From the NCBI GenBank assembly GCA_963971425.1, contig OZ020524.1, positions 11,039,845-11,103,844 on the forward strand: a stretch of 64,000 bases of DNA, given 5' to 3'. The position numbers and the translations under genes are program-made. The DNA is from Bryoerythrophyllum caledonicum (lineage: Eukaryota; Streptophyta; Bryopsida; Pottiales; Pottiaceae). This document shows, in pieces, positions 31,256 through 42,436 of the stretch. Below the pieces are notes generated by a model. The model was given only the letters and a program-made list of their open reading frames with translations. It did no database searches and had not been told where the DNA came from. Position 1 is the stretch's first letter, and every line of letters starts with the position of its first letter.

Positions 31256-32612
31256 AAGCCGAGTTATGTTAAATGTGGTCCTCCATGAACATTGACGACC
31301 ACCATACCCTCTCTGATGTATCCCGTGAACAACGAATCGAGGACTAAGATCCTTAGCTGTGGGACACCGGTTTGCTTTCAGCGCTGGATGGTTTCCTTAT
31401 GTTGAGCGGCTGAAAAGAAGGCCGGCATTCTTTCGAGGTGGCCTTTGAAGAGTCTCTTGAATGACTGAGCAGGCGTCTCGCTTGAATCGTATTCATACAG
31501 GAATACGCAGTATACTGTCTCCTCGACCCAAATTACTGGAACCGGAAACCTATCACCAGGGTGGGGGAAGTAGTAGACGACATGCGTTGCCCACAATTTT
31601 ACCTTGCCTCTGGACTCTCTCTACCGAAGAGTGATGTACCTCCTCAATTCAACGAATCCTGCGACGTCAGTGATAAGAACCGACGGTGATCTGACCCTCG
31701 TCCGCCCGTCCTTTGTGTCCACTTCGAGATGGTCGAAAGTGGTTCTGAAGTCAAACACATCCAACTCCTGTGCACGGCATATGTCGTCTTTCACGCGGTA
31801 AAGGAAAAAGAAGTAAAAGTGAGGGTCAGTGACGTTACGCCACTGCTGAATGTCCGGCATCATAAGTACTTCGGCGATCTTGCCCCCTCTGTTAGGCATA
31901 ACCCTGCAGGTATATTTGGAGTCGAACAGGGACATGTCATCCGTGGGTGTGGCCTCGGCAGCATCTTCTATGATGCGTTGACTCCAAATGGACACGAGGA
32001 AGTCTGGAGTGGGGTCGGTATCTTTGTTAATCGCCTTCAGTCGACCTTTAAGCCAAGCTTTACCCTTGGCAGAGTGATTAGCGGCGTCCACCCAGGACTC
32101 GAGCTGGACCCTTCCAATATTCCTCTCTTCAGCAAATGCGTCCCACCGCTCCTTCGTGTATGGGACGAAGTCAGCAGACTTCGAGGAAAGGGGGTGCGAC
32201 TTGTATTTAAGCATCAGTTCATTCTTCATTGCACGGATTCTCTTCTCCCTGTTCGCCGCGTTTTCGAGAGTCTCCGCCTGCCCTTTCATAGTACCTTGGT
32301 TTGCCGCTTTGGAGGACTTTACACAGATCTTCATGTCGAGCACTAAGTCCGCGAGGTAGTCTAGGTCTTCAGCGCGCATTTTGTAAAGAGGCTTGAAGTT
32401 GTTCTGCACCAGAGGTTTCCGCTTCAGCTTAGCTGGGTCCCCCGTCTTCCTGTTGGAGTCTGGTAAGAGTCTAGCGACGAACATACTATCGATTTGGATC
32501 CACTTCTAGACCACCGCATCATCCATCTCGAATAGAAGTGGGACCTTCGCGTCTTTGGGGTCTGTTTTACCTAGGTGTGTGAAAATCGTTGGCACCACTT
32601 GCCGTTGGAACG
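31256..32612 (-). pseudogene. exon 3 of the large element B gene
   Basis: It begins after TCTAATTGCAG and ends at CTTG|GTAAGT. Stops TAG (32506), TAG (31621) and TGA (31375) break one otherwise continuous frame. Contains EKRIRAMKNELMLKYK, FVPYTKERWDAFAEERNIG and, at the end, GYIREGMVVVNVHGGPHLT. The ending is alignable with element A exon 3. Confidence 0.55.
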
Positions 32613-32736
32613 TCTGCAATTAGAACAATAACAGGGTGTAAGCAGCCGGAGATCTCCGAATGATTGGTTTGGTTGCTGTGAGGACAGAGCACATCCACGG
32701 AAATGAAATCTATTCAGGTTGAGAATGTATGCTTAC

Positions 32737-34063
32737 CGAGAATGCATCAGATTATGGACGACCATATAGTTGGGGGGCTGGTTTTCCGAACTCAAACCAC
32801 TTCACTCTGCACGTCTGCAGCTGCTCAGTGAAACTCTGCTCCTTCCGCAGACCCGTCAGATCTTGGTTAAGAGTGCGCGAGAGCTGTACCTGTGTCATGT
32901 CTTTGGGGTCCGGTTTTGTCCAAACTAGAATGATAGAAAAGTGGGAGATCTCTTCAAGCGTCCACGTTGCTGGCAATTCGTGTGACAAAACCTTGTGCGC
33001 CGCCACAGTATGCTGACCTCCGATAATGTAAAAGTGTGTCGAGTCCCTCAGGCAGTCCTCCTTCGTCGGCTTGGTCGCAAAAAACTCCACCTTACTTCCT
33101 TCAGATTTCTTCTTCAGTGGCAGGACTCGAATGTGAATCTCAGGTGCCGTGGCCTTCGAAGAAGCGCGAACTGCGTTGATAATTCCTTCAAGCCGTTCTT
33201 TCTGGATGCCCCTGTATTCTAACCCTCCAGGGGGGGCCCGGTGCAGCCTATCGAAATGAACGAGTTTCACGACATCCTTCTTTGTGACAGGGTCTTCTAT
33301 TGTCAAAGGCTTATTATTGTGTATGTAAACGTTTCTGAACGCGTCGTCGAGTACCTTGCCAATTGCTTCCACTTCTGTCCGCTTCATTTTGGTTAGGTCA
33401 GCCTGTGTGAAGTTTAGGCACTTTTCGATCGCGAGGCCAGGCTCATCGGCCTTCGCTTTCTTCCCCTTCTCCGCCCGCGATGAGGAACCTGGGGTTGAAG
33501 TCTTCAAGGTGGACTTGCGATTTCTTGCCAAGATCAATGCTGCTGTCAGAGACAGATTGGGAGTTGCGTCAGGAACGGGCATTCGGGACTTCTCTTGTGC
33601 TTCAGCCATCCACTTCCACTGCTCATTAATGTACTCCGGAAACCACGTATCACCCGTTGGAGGGGCAAATAAAAAGTTCTCAATCTGGCAGGTCTGCACC
33701 ATCTCATCTGAAATCTTAGATGATTCTAGGATCAAGCCGTATATGTGTGGCTCGGTGGAGGAGTCCACGTTCTCCTGGACGACAACGAGACTGACGTCGT
33801 CATCAAGACCCTGCATCTCGAGAACCTGGAGACCAATGTCGGGGTGTCCCCGTTTGCCAATCCGAAGCTGAGGGACGAATTTCCAAGCACCATCAGGGGT
33901 TTTAATGAGCTTGATGCCCCACTGGGATATGCTCTTTCGACATATGTAGACGTAAGCGACATTGTGTATCCCTCTGTATACAAACTCAGGGAGCGAATAC
34001 TCTACAAACGCTCCCAGTTTCCCGAGTCGACATTCAGTCGGAAGTGTGGATGACCACGAATCC
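32737..34063 (-). pseudogene. exon 2 of the large element B gene (GQH motif)
   Basis: It begins after the acceptor CATCTTGCAG and ends at CTCG|GTAAGC. It contains IRVLPLKKKSEGSKVEFF, HFYIIGGQHTVAAHKVL and HFSIILVWTKPDPKDMTQVQ. The GQH-x3-A and following strand are the best link to ParB/DGQHR-type folds. A basic linker with GSSSRAEKGKKAK matches the position of the basic linker in A. The TAA at 32752 is a lesion just before the donor. Confidence 0.6.
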
Positions 34064-34224
34064 CTGCAAGATGATTTTGAAAGAACACACAGGGAGTTTA
34101 AAATCACTGCAATGGTCTGGTCAATATCGGGAATTCGACACTATATCACCAGACATATTCATAGATGTTGAATCCATGAATCGTGCTTCCAAATCTGTAT
34201 CACAGAGCCAGCAGGGGACAATAC

Positions 34225-34489
34225 CCGGAGATCTCCGGCTGATTTGGGGAAGCCAAGTGCATCCGACAAGGAACGAATCCTGGCTGCTCTGGCAAATCCA
34301 TTTCTAACCTGAACCGGAGATCTCCGGTTGAAGACCCCTAAGTGGAGGTTCCCGATATTCAAATGTCCATCAACGCGAACCTCCACTTCTTCGATACGTC
34401 CGGAGATCTCCGGCTGCTTTCGAGAATTACTAACGCCTGTATAGGGTTTACATATTCATCTAACCGCTACATCATCCGGAGATCTCCGG
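34225..34489. repeat. four perfect B palindromes in the first intron of the large B gene
   Basis: CCGGAGATCTCCGG lies at 34225-34238, 34314-34327, 34400-34413 and 34476-34489, spaced 76-89 bp. A decayed fifth lies near 34524. Most are followed by GGCTG or GGTTG on the same strand (TCTCCGGCTG), so there is polarity beyond the symmetric core. Confidence 0.92.
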
Positions 34490-35156
34490 CTGATTACTGG
34501 AACTCCGTATTCAATTTGGGATACAGCTGGAGATCTTCTGCTGAAGCAAGTACGGCTCTTCGTAGCACTAATCGCATCATATCATCATTTGAATATTTAC
34601 ATTCATTTACAGAGAGGTTTGACGTAGAACTCTTGAAGTTTGACATACTCAGAAAACAAGTTACATATTCGAGAACATAAATAATTGTTTCAAAAAAGCT
34701 CACACAATTCTGTTAAAACTCGACCTTACACACAAGAAGAATAATCCGCTAATGTTACGATGGAACGCCAAATTTGACGACTCTACATGGATTACACTAT
34801 ATACATTGAATCGAACCAGACTCGACAGTCTTAGTGAAGACAAACACATTCAAAAATTCTTAGAATTCCAAAATCATTCGCATATTCATGAATAGATATA
34901 CAATTATGTTCACGGGACAATAAAAAACCAATCGACTATAGCCAAACAGACATATGAATTCTAGTACGCAAATTCTGAGGTTTTTCTTAATCATTCAAGT
35001 GTTTGTCCACTCGGCAAAAATAGAACTAATTCGGAACTCACTCATAAAAAGGAACCCCACCCGGTCGCTCGGACTGAGCAAAAACAGTTCAATTATATTG
35101 ACTTACCGATTTCCATCCCACGGAGTCTCACTCGACGTCCCTGCTGTAGTCGCCAT

Positions 35157-36180
35157 TTCCCAATCTCCTCCAGGAACTGCTCAGGATTAAAATGTATACA
35201 CAACTCTACAGTACATCAACATTCAACAACTCAGAAGGACAAACTCTACAATTACTCAAAAGCCCTAGAATATAAGGTCCAGTTCTGACTGACAAGAATT
35301 CGGCGGAATATATATCAACACTGCATAAATTGCTCATTTACGGCCCTTCGAAACTGAATGCACAGAACAACAGAACCCTAAATCCTAAACCCTTCTATTA
35401 CGCTCAAACGATTAACAACATAAGTACTATTCGACTCTCTCGAACCCTAATGAAGCTTACCGAACCCTACACCTGCTCCACTGACGATTCTAAGCAGTCC
35501 TGTGCAGATTCAACTAAAATTTCACTAAAAGCCATTTTTGAGACTTTACATACCTCTTCACTTGCCGAATCGGCGCACCCGTACGTCGTGGTCGTTTGTG
35601 TTGATGCCACCCAATCGCAGCGTCGTTCATTCTTGGCTGCTGAACCTAGGCGCTCTTCAATTTTCTTCCTAAAGCATTTGCTCTCTTTCAGTCCTGCTCT
35701 CTGACCTTCAGTCTATATCCAGTTAACAACCTCTTCACGGTACGCTCAATGTCCCTCACTTAAATCAACAGTCACCTCGCACACCAACGGCCTCTCACAG
35801 CGCATACGAACCTAACCTAATACGTCGACGCCGACTTTGCAAACCAAGAAAGAAAACCCCTCCCGCCACTTCCGCTCACTACCTTCGACATTACGAAGAC
35901 AAAACCCATAAAAAACAAGAAATGGTTCATGCTTGGAGTTCCCAAAACCCAATGAGGACAAGCTGGACGGCGCAAGGGTGTGACGGCTCATGATGACAGT
36001 GGGTGAAGTTAAAAAATCAGCTGAAATCACGTACATATACAACGTGTACATTTCACAATCATGACATTGTCAATGTCGTGAGCATGCGTGACAAGACGTA
36101 TTGATACCCGGTTTCATGGGTATTAGATACGACTATAATAGATACTCGGGTTCACCGGATATTAGAGTAATTATTATACT
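35157..36180. other. leader region of the large element B gene
   Basis: On the minus strand a donor-like GAAGAG|GTATGT (near 35570) and downstream acceptors suggest a leader intron, mirroring element A. No gene is supported. The 124-codon plus frame (35330-35704) has no recognisable feature. Confidence 0.35.
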
Positions 36181-36215
36181 TGAATTTAAAACGACATAAG
36201 TGGAAAAGCTTAATC

Positions 36216-37105
36216 TCCCTTTCCGTTACTCTCCCTCCCTTCTTTCCCTCACTTGTTTTTCTTATTTTTGTTTTACTCTCCCCTCCTTCTCCATCTCCAT
36301 CTCTTTTTTAATCTTGATTCTAATATTTTTTTAGACTCCCCATGATTTCAATAATTACACATTCTTAAATTAACTTACTACTCTAAAAAAATCCCTTACT
36401 CTCCCTCTCTTACTCTTCCTCTCCCTTACTCTCCCTCCCCATCTCTTTTTTACATTTGATTTTCTTTTTAGATTCCCCTTATAACATATCCTAAAAATAT
36501 ATACTCTAAAAATAAATCCCTCAAGTCTCTCTCTCTCTTACTCTCCTTTATGTCCCTTCTTTACTCTCCCTCGTACTTGTTTTTTACTTATTTTAGTTTT
36601 ACTCTCCCCTCCTTCTCCATCTCCATCTCTATTTTACTTTTGAATTTTAATTTTTTGGATTTCTCCTTATTTCAATAAATTCACATTCTAAAAATAATTA
36701 ACTACTCTTTAAAACAATCCCGCACTCTTCCTCGCTTACTCTCCCTATCCCTTACTCTCCCTCCCTTACTCTCCCTCCCTTATTCTCCCTCTCTTCCTTA
36801 CTCTCCATATCCCTTACTCTCCCTCCCTTACTCTCCCTCTCTTCCTTACTCTCCATATCCTTTACTCTCCCTCCCTTACTCTCCCTCTCTTCCTTACTCT
36901 CCCTCTCCATCTCTTTTTTACATTTGATTTTCTTTTTAGATTCCCCTTATTACATATTCTAAAAATATAAAATACTCTAAAAATAAATCCCTCAAGTCTC
37001 TCCCTCTCTTACTCTCCCTCCCTTACTCTCCCTCATACTTGTTTTTTATTTATTTTAGTTTTACTCTACCCTCCTTCTCAATCTCCATCCTTAGTTAATA
37101 ATATT
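36216..37105. repeat. pyrimidine-rich satellite-like tract (CCCTTACTCTC)
   Basis: Repeated CTTACTCTCCCTC units, broken by recurring blocks such as TCTTTTTTACATTTGATTTT and TACTCTAAAAATAAATCCCT at about 36440-36530 and 36900-36990. So a larger unit of roughly 460 bp is duplicated. Confidence 0.75.
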
Positions 37106-37229
37106 GAACTACTGTAATAGTATTTTTTTTTTCTATCCCATTCTATTGCATTATTCAAATTAATGCATAGGTTTCAAAGATATATTTATATTTTATGTAG
37201 ATTGTTGTTACCTTTTTTCTTAAATGCTT

Positions 37230-37505
37230 TGTGATATAAAAACTACATGAAAATGGTTGATTTAATGCGTTGCAAACCAAGCGCCAACTCCTAGTCATAC
37301 TACTAAAATCATAATTTGCGCAGTAAACCACGGATTGAACTATCGCGTAGTCAACCATGCAGTGAACTACAAAAACGCTACAATCAACTGCGTTGTCAAC
37401 AATATAGTGAACCATTCCACCTTTTACTTTTTAATACTTTTTAATATTTAAAATACATAAAAATGGTTGGGCTAATGCATTGCAAAGCAAGCGCCAACAG
37501 CTAGT
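37230..37505 (+). repeat. duplicated block ending GCGCCAACxxCTAGT, possible Helitron-like 3' ends
   Basis: AAAATGGTTGATTTAATGCG then TTGCAAACCAAGCGCC and CTAGT (37250-37295) recurs as AAAATGGTTGGGCTAATGCA then TTGCAAAGCAAGCGCC and CTAGT (37460-37505). A short TTGCAAAGCAA hairpin about 10 nt before CTAG resembles plant Helitron 3' ends. I see no Rep/helicase gene and no clear 5' TC end, so this is tentative. Confidence 0.3.
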
Positions 37506-37744
37506 CTACTCTAAAATTAAATCCATTACCCTCCTTCTCTTCTTTATTCTCTCTCTAACTAAATTATAATGTATCAAAATAAATAGTTATTGTTCAATTC
37601 TCGCTAAATTCCTTACACTGTATGGTATCCAGGTTTTTTTTAAAAGTTATGGTTATCGATAAACTTAAGGTTATAGTTCATAGTTATAAAATAATTTTAA
37701 TTAATACATTTATAGGTGATATAAGCCCTCAACCTTCATGAACT

Positions 37745-37985
37745 CAGACCCCTCCACGGTGAACCGTGAACCCTGAATCCTTAACCCTAAACTCTAAACC
37801 GTGAACTAGGAACCGTGAACCCTCAACCCTATCCCGTGAAAACCCTGAACCCTAAACCCTAAACCCTACACCATGAAAACCATGAACCCTAAACCCTAAA
37901 CCCTAAACCGTGAACCATGAACCCTAAACCCTAAAACCCTAACCCTAACCCTAACCCTAACCCTAACTCTAAACCCTAAAACCTT
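37745..37985. repeat. telomere-type repeats (CCCTAAA/CCCTAA) inside element B
   Basis: CCCTAAACCCTAAACCC runs are mixed with GTGAACCCT variants, ending in a five-unit CCCTAA run. Both 7-bp and 6-bp telomeric units occur. Confidence 0.88.
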
Positions 37986-38750
37986 GATGCACAATCCAGC
38001 CTGAACACAGAGCTGTACCCGAATTCATAGAACCGGGTTGCTGTACTTCTAAAAGCATCTGGTCAGTTGTTTGTGCACGTTTCTTCTCAAGCATCCATAT
38101 AACTTCTGTCGAACTATTAAATATTGGAGATTATTCTAATTGGAAACGAACGCCGATGTTCTACTTGAGTCCTGTATTGCCTGATGAACAATACTAGTAG
38201 GCAGCAGAGGGCCGTCTCCTTTCCTTGGATAGGGTATAATTTAATTAACAAATGTGAGTATGAGAAGTCCTATACGATTACATTTTACTGTGATTTAGTC
38301 TAAGACGTGATACGGCCCTAGTATATTCAAAGATACATCATGGGGGATACTTCATCAACCGTTTTCTAATTTGCAACACTCTGGGAACTAGATGGTATCC
38401 TTACAATACGGTCATCCCAAGAGTACGAGCCTTTCATTATCATGAGTGGAATGTGGCCTCGGTCGTGGGCACGTCGAAGAATGCGCACAATCATGATGGT
38501 GTACAGCAGTTAGTTTGAAGGAGCATGCATGCCCAAGACTCGTTTCAAATTTGAGCGCCTGAATTTTCCCTCCAGGGGGTGATGGAAAGGTGGATAAGAG
38601 TATCCTTCAACTCAGCTCTCATCTTTTTTTGCTCTGGAGGTTTGAGATATTGTGGGAGCTGAGCGAGTCAGTGAGAGTGTTCGCGTGCGCGACATCGTGC
38701 TAGATAACTGTAGGGAAATGAATCGACATTATTCCAGGAATGTTAAGTAT
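37986..38750. other. spacer between telomere-type repeats and the CACTA element
   Basis: No gene, repeat or RNA recognised. Confidence 0.5.
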
Positions 38751-39599
38751 CACTATAAGAAAACCCCGTTTTTGGTGATGTCTTCTACAGACGCAGAATC
38801 ACTTCGGTGATGTCTTCAAGACAGAGCAGGATGTCTAGCTAGACAGGAGTATGTCTTCTGCGTCTTTTGGGTACTGTAGCAAGTTACAACTTCGGTGGCA
38901 TGAAGAGAGCCGTGTCTTCAAGAAGACGCGAAGATGTCTGCAGAGACGTGGATGTCTTTGCGGATGTCTTTGCAGACATTCCCGGAGACATCAAAGTGCC
39001 ACGTTGGCAAGGGAATCCGGTTTGACCGAGGGTAAATGTCTGAAAGTCACTGGTATGCGGGGTAAAATGCAGCCCAAATGTAGAAAATTAGCATAATGGG
39101 CAGCGGTTTGCATGAGCAAAGGAAAAGTCTTCATCTAATAAAATATTGTTTCCTTTTTTGTTCATTAAAAAAGTATTTTGAATTCCTTATAAATTCGAAA
39201 TATTAATTTTTTGATATGAATATTCTATTTTTAGTAGTTGTCATTGGTCCATTTAAAAAAATAATATTGAAAATTAAAATTTTGAATTTAAAATTATTGA
39301 ATATATCTATTTCTGAATAAATTAATAATATGTAATAAAAAATTATTATATTTAAATTAATAAATTGTTTTATATTCAATTAAAATTATTAAAATATTAA
39401 AATATTTGTATTTAAATATTATTAAATTATTAAAATAGAAATGCTGTAGAAAATAGCATTTTATAATTAAAGTCAATTTTCCAATATTGATAATTGAATA
39501 AACATGTGGACATATTGTTCACTTAATAATTTACAGCTCCTTATCTACATGGCAAGGAAAACTCCACGTCGGACGAGCTGACACGTCATAAAATGTCTA

Positions 39600-39745
39600 G
39601 GCGGATGTCTAAGATGACGTCCATGAAGATGTCTAAGATGACGTCCATGAAGATGTCTAAGATGACGTCCGTGAAGATGTCTAAGATGACGTCCATGAAG
39701 ATGTCTAAGAAGACGTCCATAAAGATGTCTATAATGACATTCATA
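39600..39745. repeat. 24-bp tandem repeat in the CACTA element, six units
   Basis: GATGTCTAAGATGACGTCCA plus TGAA repeated, the last units changed. It carries both GATGTCT and the CRE-like TGACGTC core. Confidence 0.88.
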
Positions 39746-39879
39746 ACCATCAACTAGGATGAATTTCATCGAGTTCACTGAATGAACAGAGGCGGCTAGG
39801 GTTAGCAGCTGCAGCCATAGTTAGGTCATGAGACCTTTAAGTAGAATTTGAGGCTACACAAAGCTCACTTTGGCCTTCA

Positions 39880-40075
39880 TTTCTCTAAGTAGTTAGAGTT
39901 TAGAATGTAGAGGTTAGAGTTTTAGAGTGTAGACTGAGTTTACAAGTTAGGATGTTAGAGTTTAGAGTGTAGAGGTTAGAGTTTTAGAGTTTTAGAGTGT
40001 GTGGTTTAGATGTTAAAGTTTTAGAGTTTGAGAGTGTTAGAGTTTAGAGTGTAGAGGCAGCAAAGCAGAATTAAA
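39880..40075. repeat. TTAGAGTTTAGAGTGTAG minisatellite in the CACTA element
   Basis: Irregular 10-22 bp units of GTTAGAGTTTTAGAGTGTAG type; no coding potential. Confidence 0.7.
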
Positions 40076-40919
40076 GAAAGAGGCGTGCAAGTAGGTGAGT
40101 GATTGCACAATATAATGCTGGCCCGAATGAGACTCAAGTGAGCCACTGCACGACGTATGAACAACACGGGAAATCTTGAAGACATTTTCAAAGACGTCTT
40201 CGAAGACGTCCAGTCAAACGCGTCAACATTTCCATGAGCGTCTGAGATGTCTGCTAGAACATCCCATAAGACATCTTGTCACATATAGCAACTTGTATTC
40301 TACTTTGAGGGACATGTGGAACGTTCACATAGTGGTGAGATTAAGACTAACGGTTTTTTGGCGTTAAGAAGTTAACCATGCACATATAGGTCGTCCTGCT
40401 AACGGGATTTATAGCAATTTTCTTCTTATGTTAAACCCTTGTTTAATTGCATGCGTTGTTGGCTTGTTGAACATGTGCAGTGTTGGACATGCGCACGACC
40501 ATATGGGAGTAGCGACAACCAGTGATGACAGAGGAGCAATTTGAAGTTGTGGGTACGTAGTACATCGCTGATGTTGATAGAAGTATTTTTTTGATGTAAT
40601 TTTTTTATTAGGTTACAAATAATATTGTTATAACAACTAATTTGTGATGTCACCTTGTGTTTTGACTATGCAATGAAAATACTTACTCTTGACAAGTAGC
40701 CATCAGTATTGTAGACATTTTGAACATTGGGTACTGCGATGTCTATATATGTCTCTGAATGTTATGTGAGATGTATTGAAAGATGTCTAGAACAGGAAGA
40801 GAAGACATTCCGATGTCACAGTGGATGTTTGAATGGTGAGTGGAGCATGCTTCAAAAGACATCTAGATACAGCTGTGGATGTCTTGTAAGACATCCTATA
40901 CAAGTCGTCACAGATGTTT

Positions 40920-41150
40920 TCTAGGACATTTGTGCAATCACGTCCTCTTGAACATCTTCTCAAACGTCATATCAAACATCATGTGTAGCATCTTCTTGAA
41001 CATCTTTTGAAACGTCATAGCAAACATCATCTCCAGCATCTTCGCAAACATCTTCTCAAACGACATAGCAAACATCATCTTGAACATCCTCACGAACATC
41101 CTCCCAAACATCCCCTAAGACATCTTCTAAAACATCCTTCACAACATAAC
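40920..41150. repeat. AACATC-rich imperfect repeats in the CACTA element
   Basis: Repeated CATCTTCTCAAACGTCATA and CAAACATCAT units, about 54-63 bp apart. They are probably diverged relatives of the AGACATC motif. Confidence 0.7.
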
Positions 41151-41319
41151 AAGAGCAGTACCATGTCTCAAGTGATGTCTCGGCAGACGCTCATAAAAAT
41201 GCAAAGACATCACAGTAGACATCTCACAAGACGTCGTAGATGTCTGCTAAGACATCCGTGATGTCTTCTTTGATGTCTATCAATAACATATTTTGAGCAT
41301 AAAAACCCCCAAAACGATG

Positions 41320-41432
41320 CTGACGTGGCAGGCCACGTCATTTTTCCGAGTCCACGCTGGATTTTCCCTCCTGCCACGTCAGATTTCCCGCCTGCCACGT
41401 AGGATTTTGGCGCCGCCACGTCATATTGTGTG
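41320..41432. repeat. GCCACGTCA cluster near the right CACTA end
   Basis: CCACGT is present five times; 41322-41341 reads TGACGTGGCAGGCCACGTCA, a palindrome around AG. ACGT cores with these flanks are typical bZIP-binding sequences in plants, so a promoter role is possible but untested. Confidence 0.6.
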
Positions 41433-42021
41433 GGACCGCGGAAAAGTCCATATAAGGATGAAATTCATTGCCATGTGGCATTGCCCGTTCACTTGGCGTT
41501 GATGTGTCTTTGACGTGGCTCCCTCGTGGCACAGACTTTATCCTCCCAAAATTAACCCTAGACGTCTAAGACACAGAGATGTCTTCCGTGTCTTCCCGGA
41601 TGTCTTCTTAGACATCCGCCCTGTCTAAGATGTCTTCGCGCTTGCAAGACATGACCGTAGGTGTCTTTGCGTTTTTTGAGACATCACTGAAGACATGACA
41701 AAAAACACGGTTTTCTTATAGTGCATGTTCCCTCGTAAAATTCCGTAGTCGCCGTCTATCTGTGAGGATTGGTGAAGATTGTGTTGCATTCTTCCTTTTG
41801 AGTCGATCGGGAGCTCTCGTGTAGTGATTCTGTAACTATTTCGTCTCCGAAGATACAGTCATAGCCCAAAAGCAATAATTTTATTCGACTCGAGTATATA
41901 GATGACGTAATTTTTTGGCGTGTGAATCCGAACTGTTAACCGGGTTTTGCAACTGTATCACACCGCCATACCCGCGAATATTCCGTACGGCTGTTGTTTC
42001 GATCAAAACAAAAAAATCCAA

Positions 42022-42323
42022 CCGCAGATCTCCGGCTGTCCATGCCATGCTATTTTGGATTCTGCCAATCTCGCCCGGTTACCACGGTTTCACCCATTGA
42101 TTCCAGTGGATGTCAGAATCTTCGTAAGGAGGATTCCCGGAGATCCCCGGCTACTTCTGTTTTGTGTAAAATGTTCGTAGAAAGTCTCCTCGCCAGCCTA
42201 GTTCTGATTAACCGGAGATCTCCGGTTAGATACGAATGGAACTTTTAGCTCCACCTTTCTCTCCCTTACTCAAACAAGAAGTCGTCGTTGTTGATCATTC
42301 TCCACTCTGCCAGAGATCTCCGG
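42022..42323. repeat. four B palindromes upstream of the B transposase-like gene
   Basis: CCGGAGATCTCCGG at 42212-42225; one-base variants at 42022-42035, 42137-42150 and 42310-42323. They precede the acceptor-like CCACCGATGCAG at 42427. The position mirrors the array in the leader intron of the A gene. Confidence 0.88.
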
Positions 42324-42436
42324 CTAGCCCAGCCGATGATATTGAAGTTGGTCATCCAGTTTGACTCTACATGCACACAATTTCTCATTGAGGACATCAG
42401 CCACCAACCGATCATCCACCGATGCAGCACGAGATT

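Larger units (their letters stand above)
29442..35156 (-). pseudogene. large gene of element B (homologue of the A 20198-27308 gene)
   Basis: On the minus strand the micro-exon 35156-35107 (MATTAGTSSETPWDGN) joins in phase to 34063-32737. Then come 32612-31256, 31149-30935 and 30710-about 30096, followed by degraded FCP1-like sequence ending at TAG 29442. In-frame stops are TAA 32752, TAG 32506, TAG 31621, TGA 31375 and TAG 30102. Conserved with A are YIIGGQHTVAAHK then IILVWTKPDPKD, VVNVHGGPHLT, DADLEEAM and LEDDTPLKNVLN. The first intron (34064-35106) and two later introns hold B palindromes, exactly as A introns hold A palindromes. It is non-functional as it stands. Confidence 0.65.
38751..41723 (+). 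mobile_element. non-autonomous CACTA (En/Spm-type) transposon, 2,973 bp
   Basis: It starts CACTATAAGAAAACC (38751-38765) and ends with the exact reverse complement (41709-41723), the hallmark CACTA terminus. The next bases also partly pair. Flanking trinucleotides are TAT and CAT, an imperfect 3-bp duplication. No transposase frame is present. Both ends are filled with GATGTCT/AGACATC, up to GTCTTC(A/T)AGAC, which fits subterminal TnpA-type binding sites. 39130-39510 is very AT-rich. The element sits in the spacer between the two divergent gene blocks of element B. Confidence 0.88.

Noticed and set aside
39545-39778. 77-codon minus-strand frame with RHLHGRHL repeats
   Set aside because: Translation of the 24-bp tandem repeat of the CACTA element; no other support.
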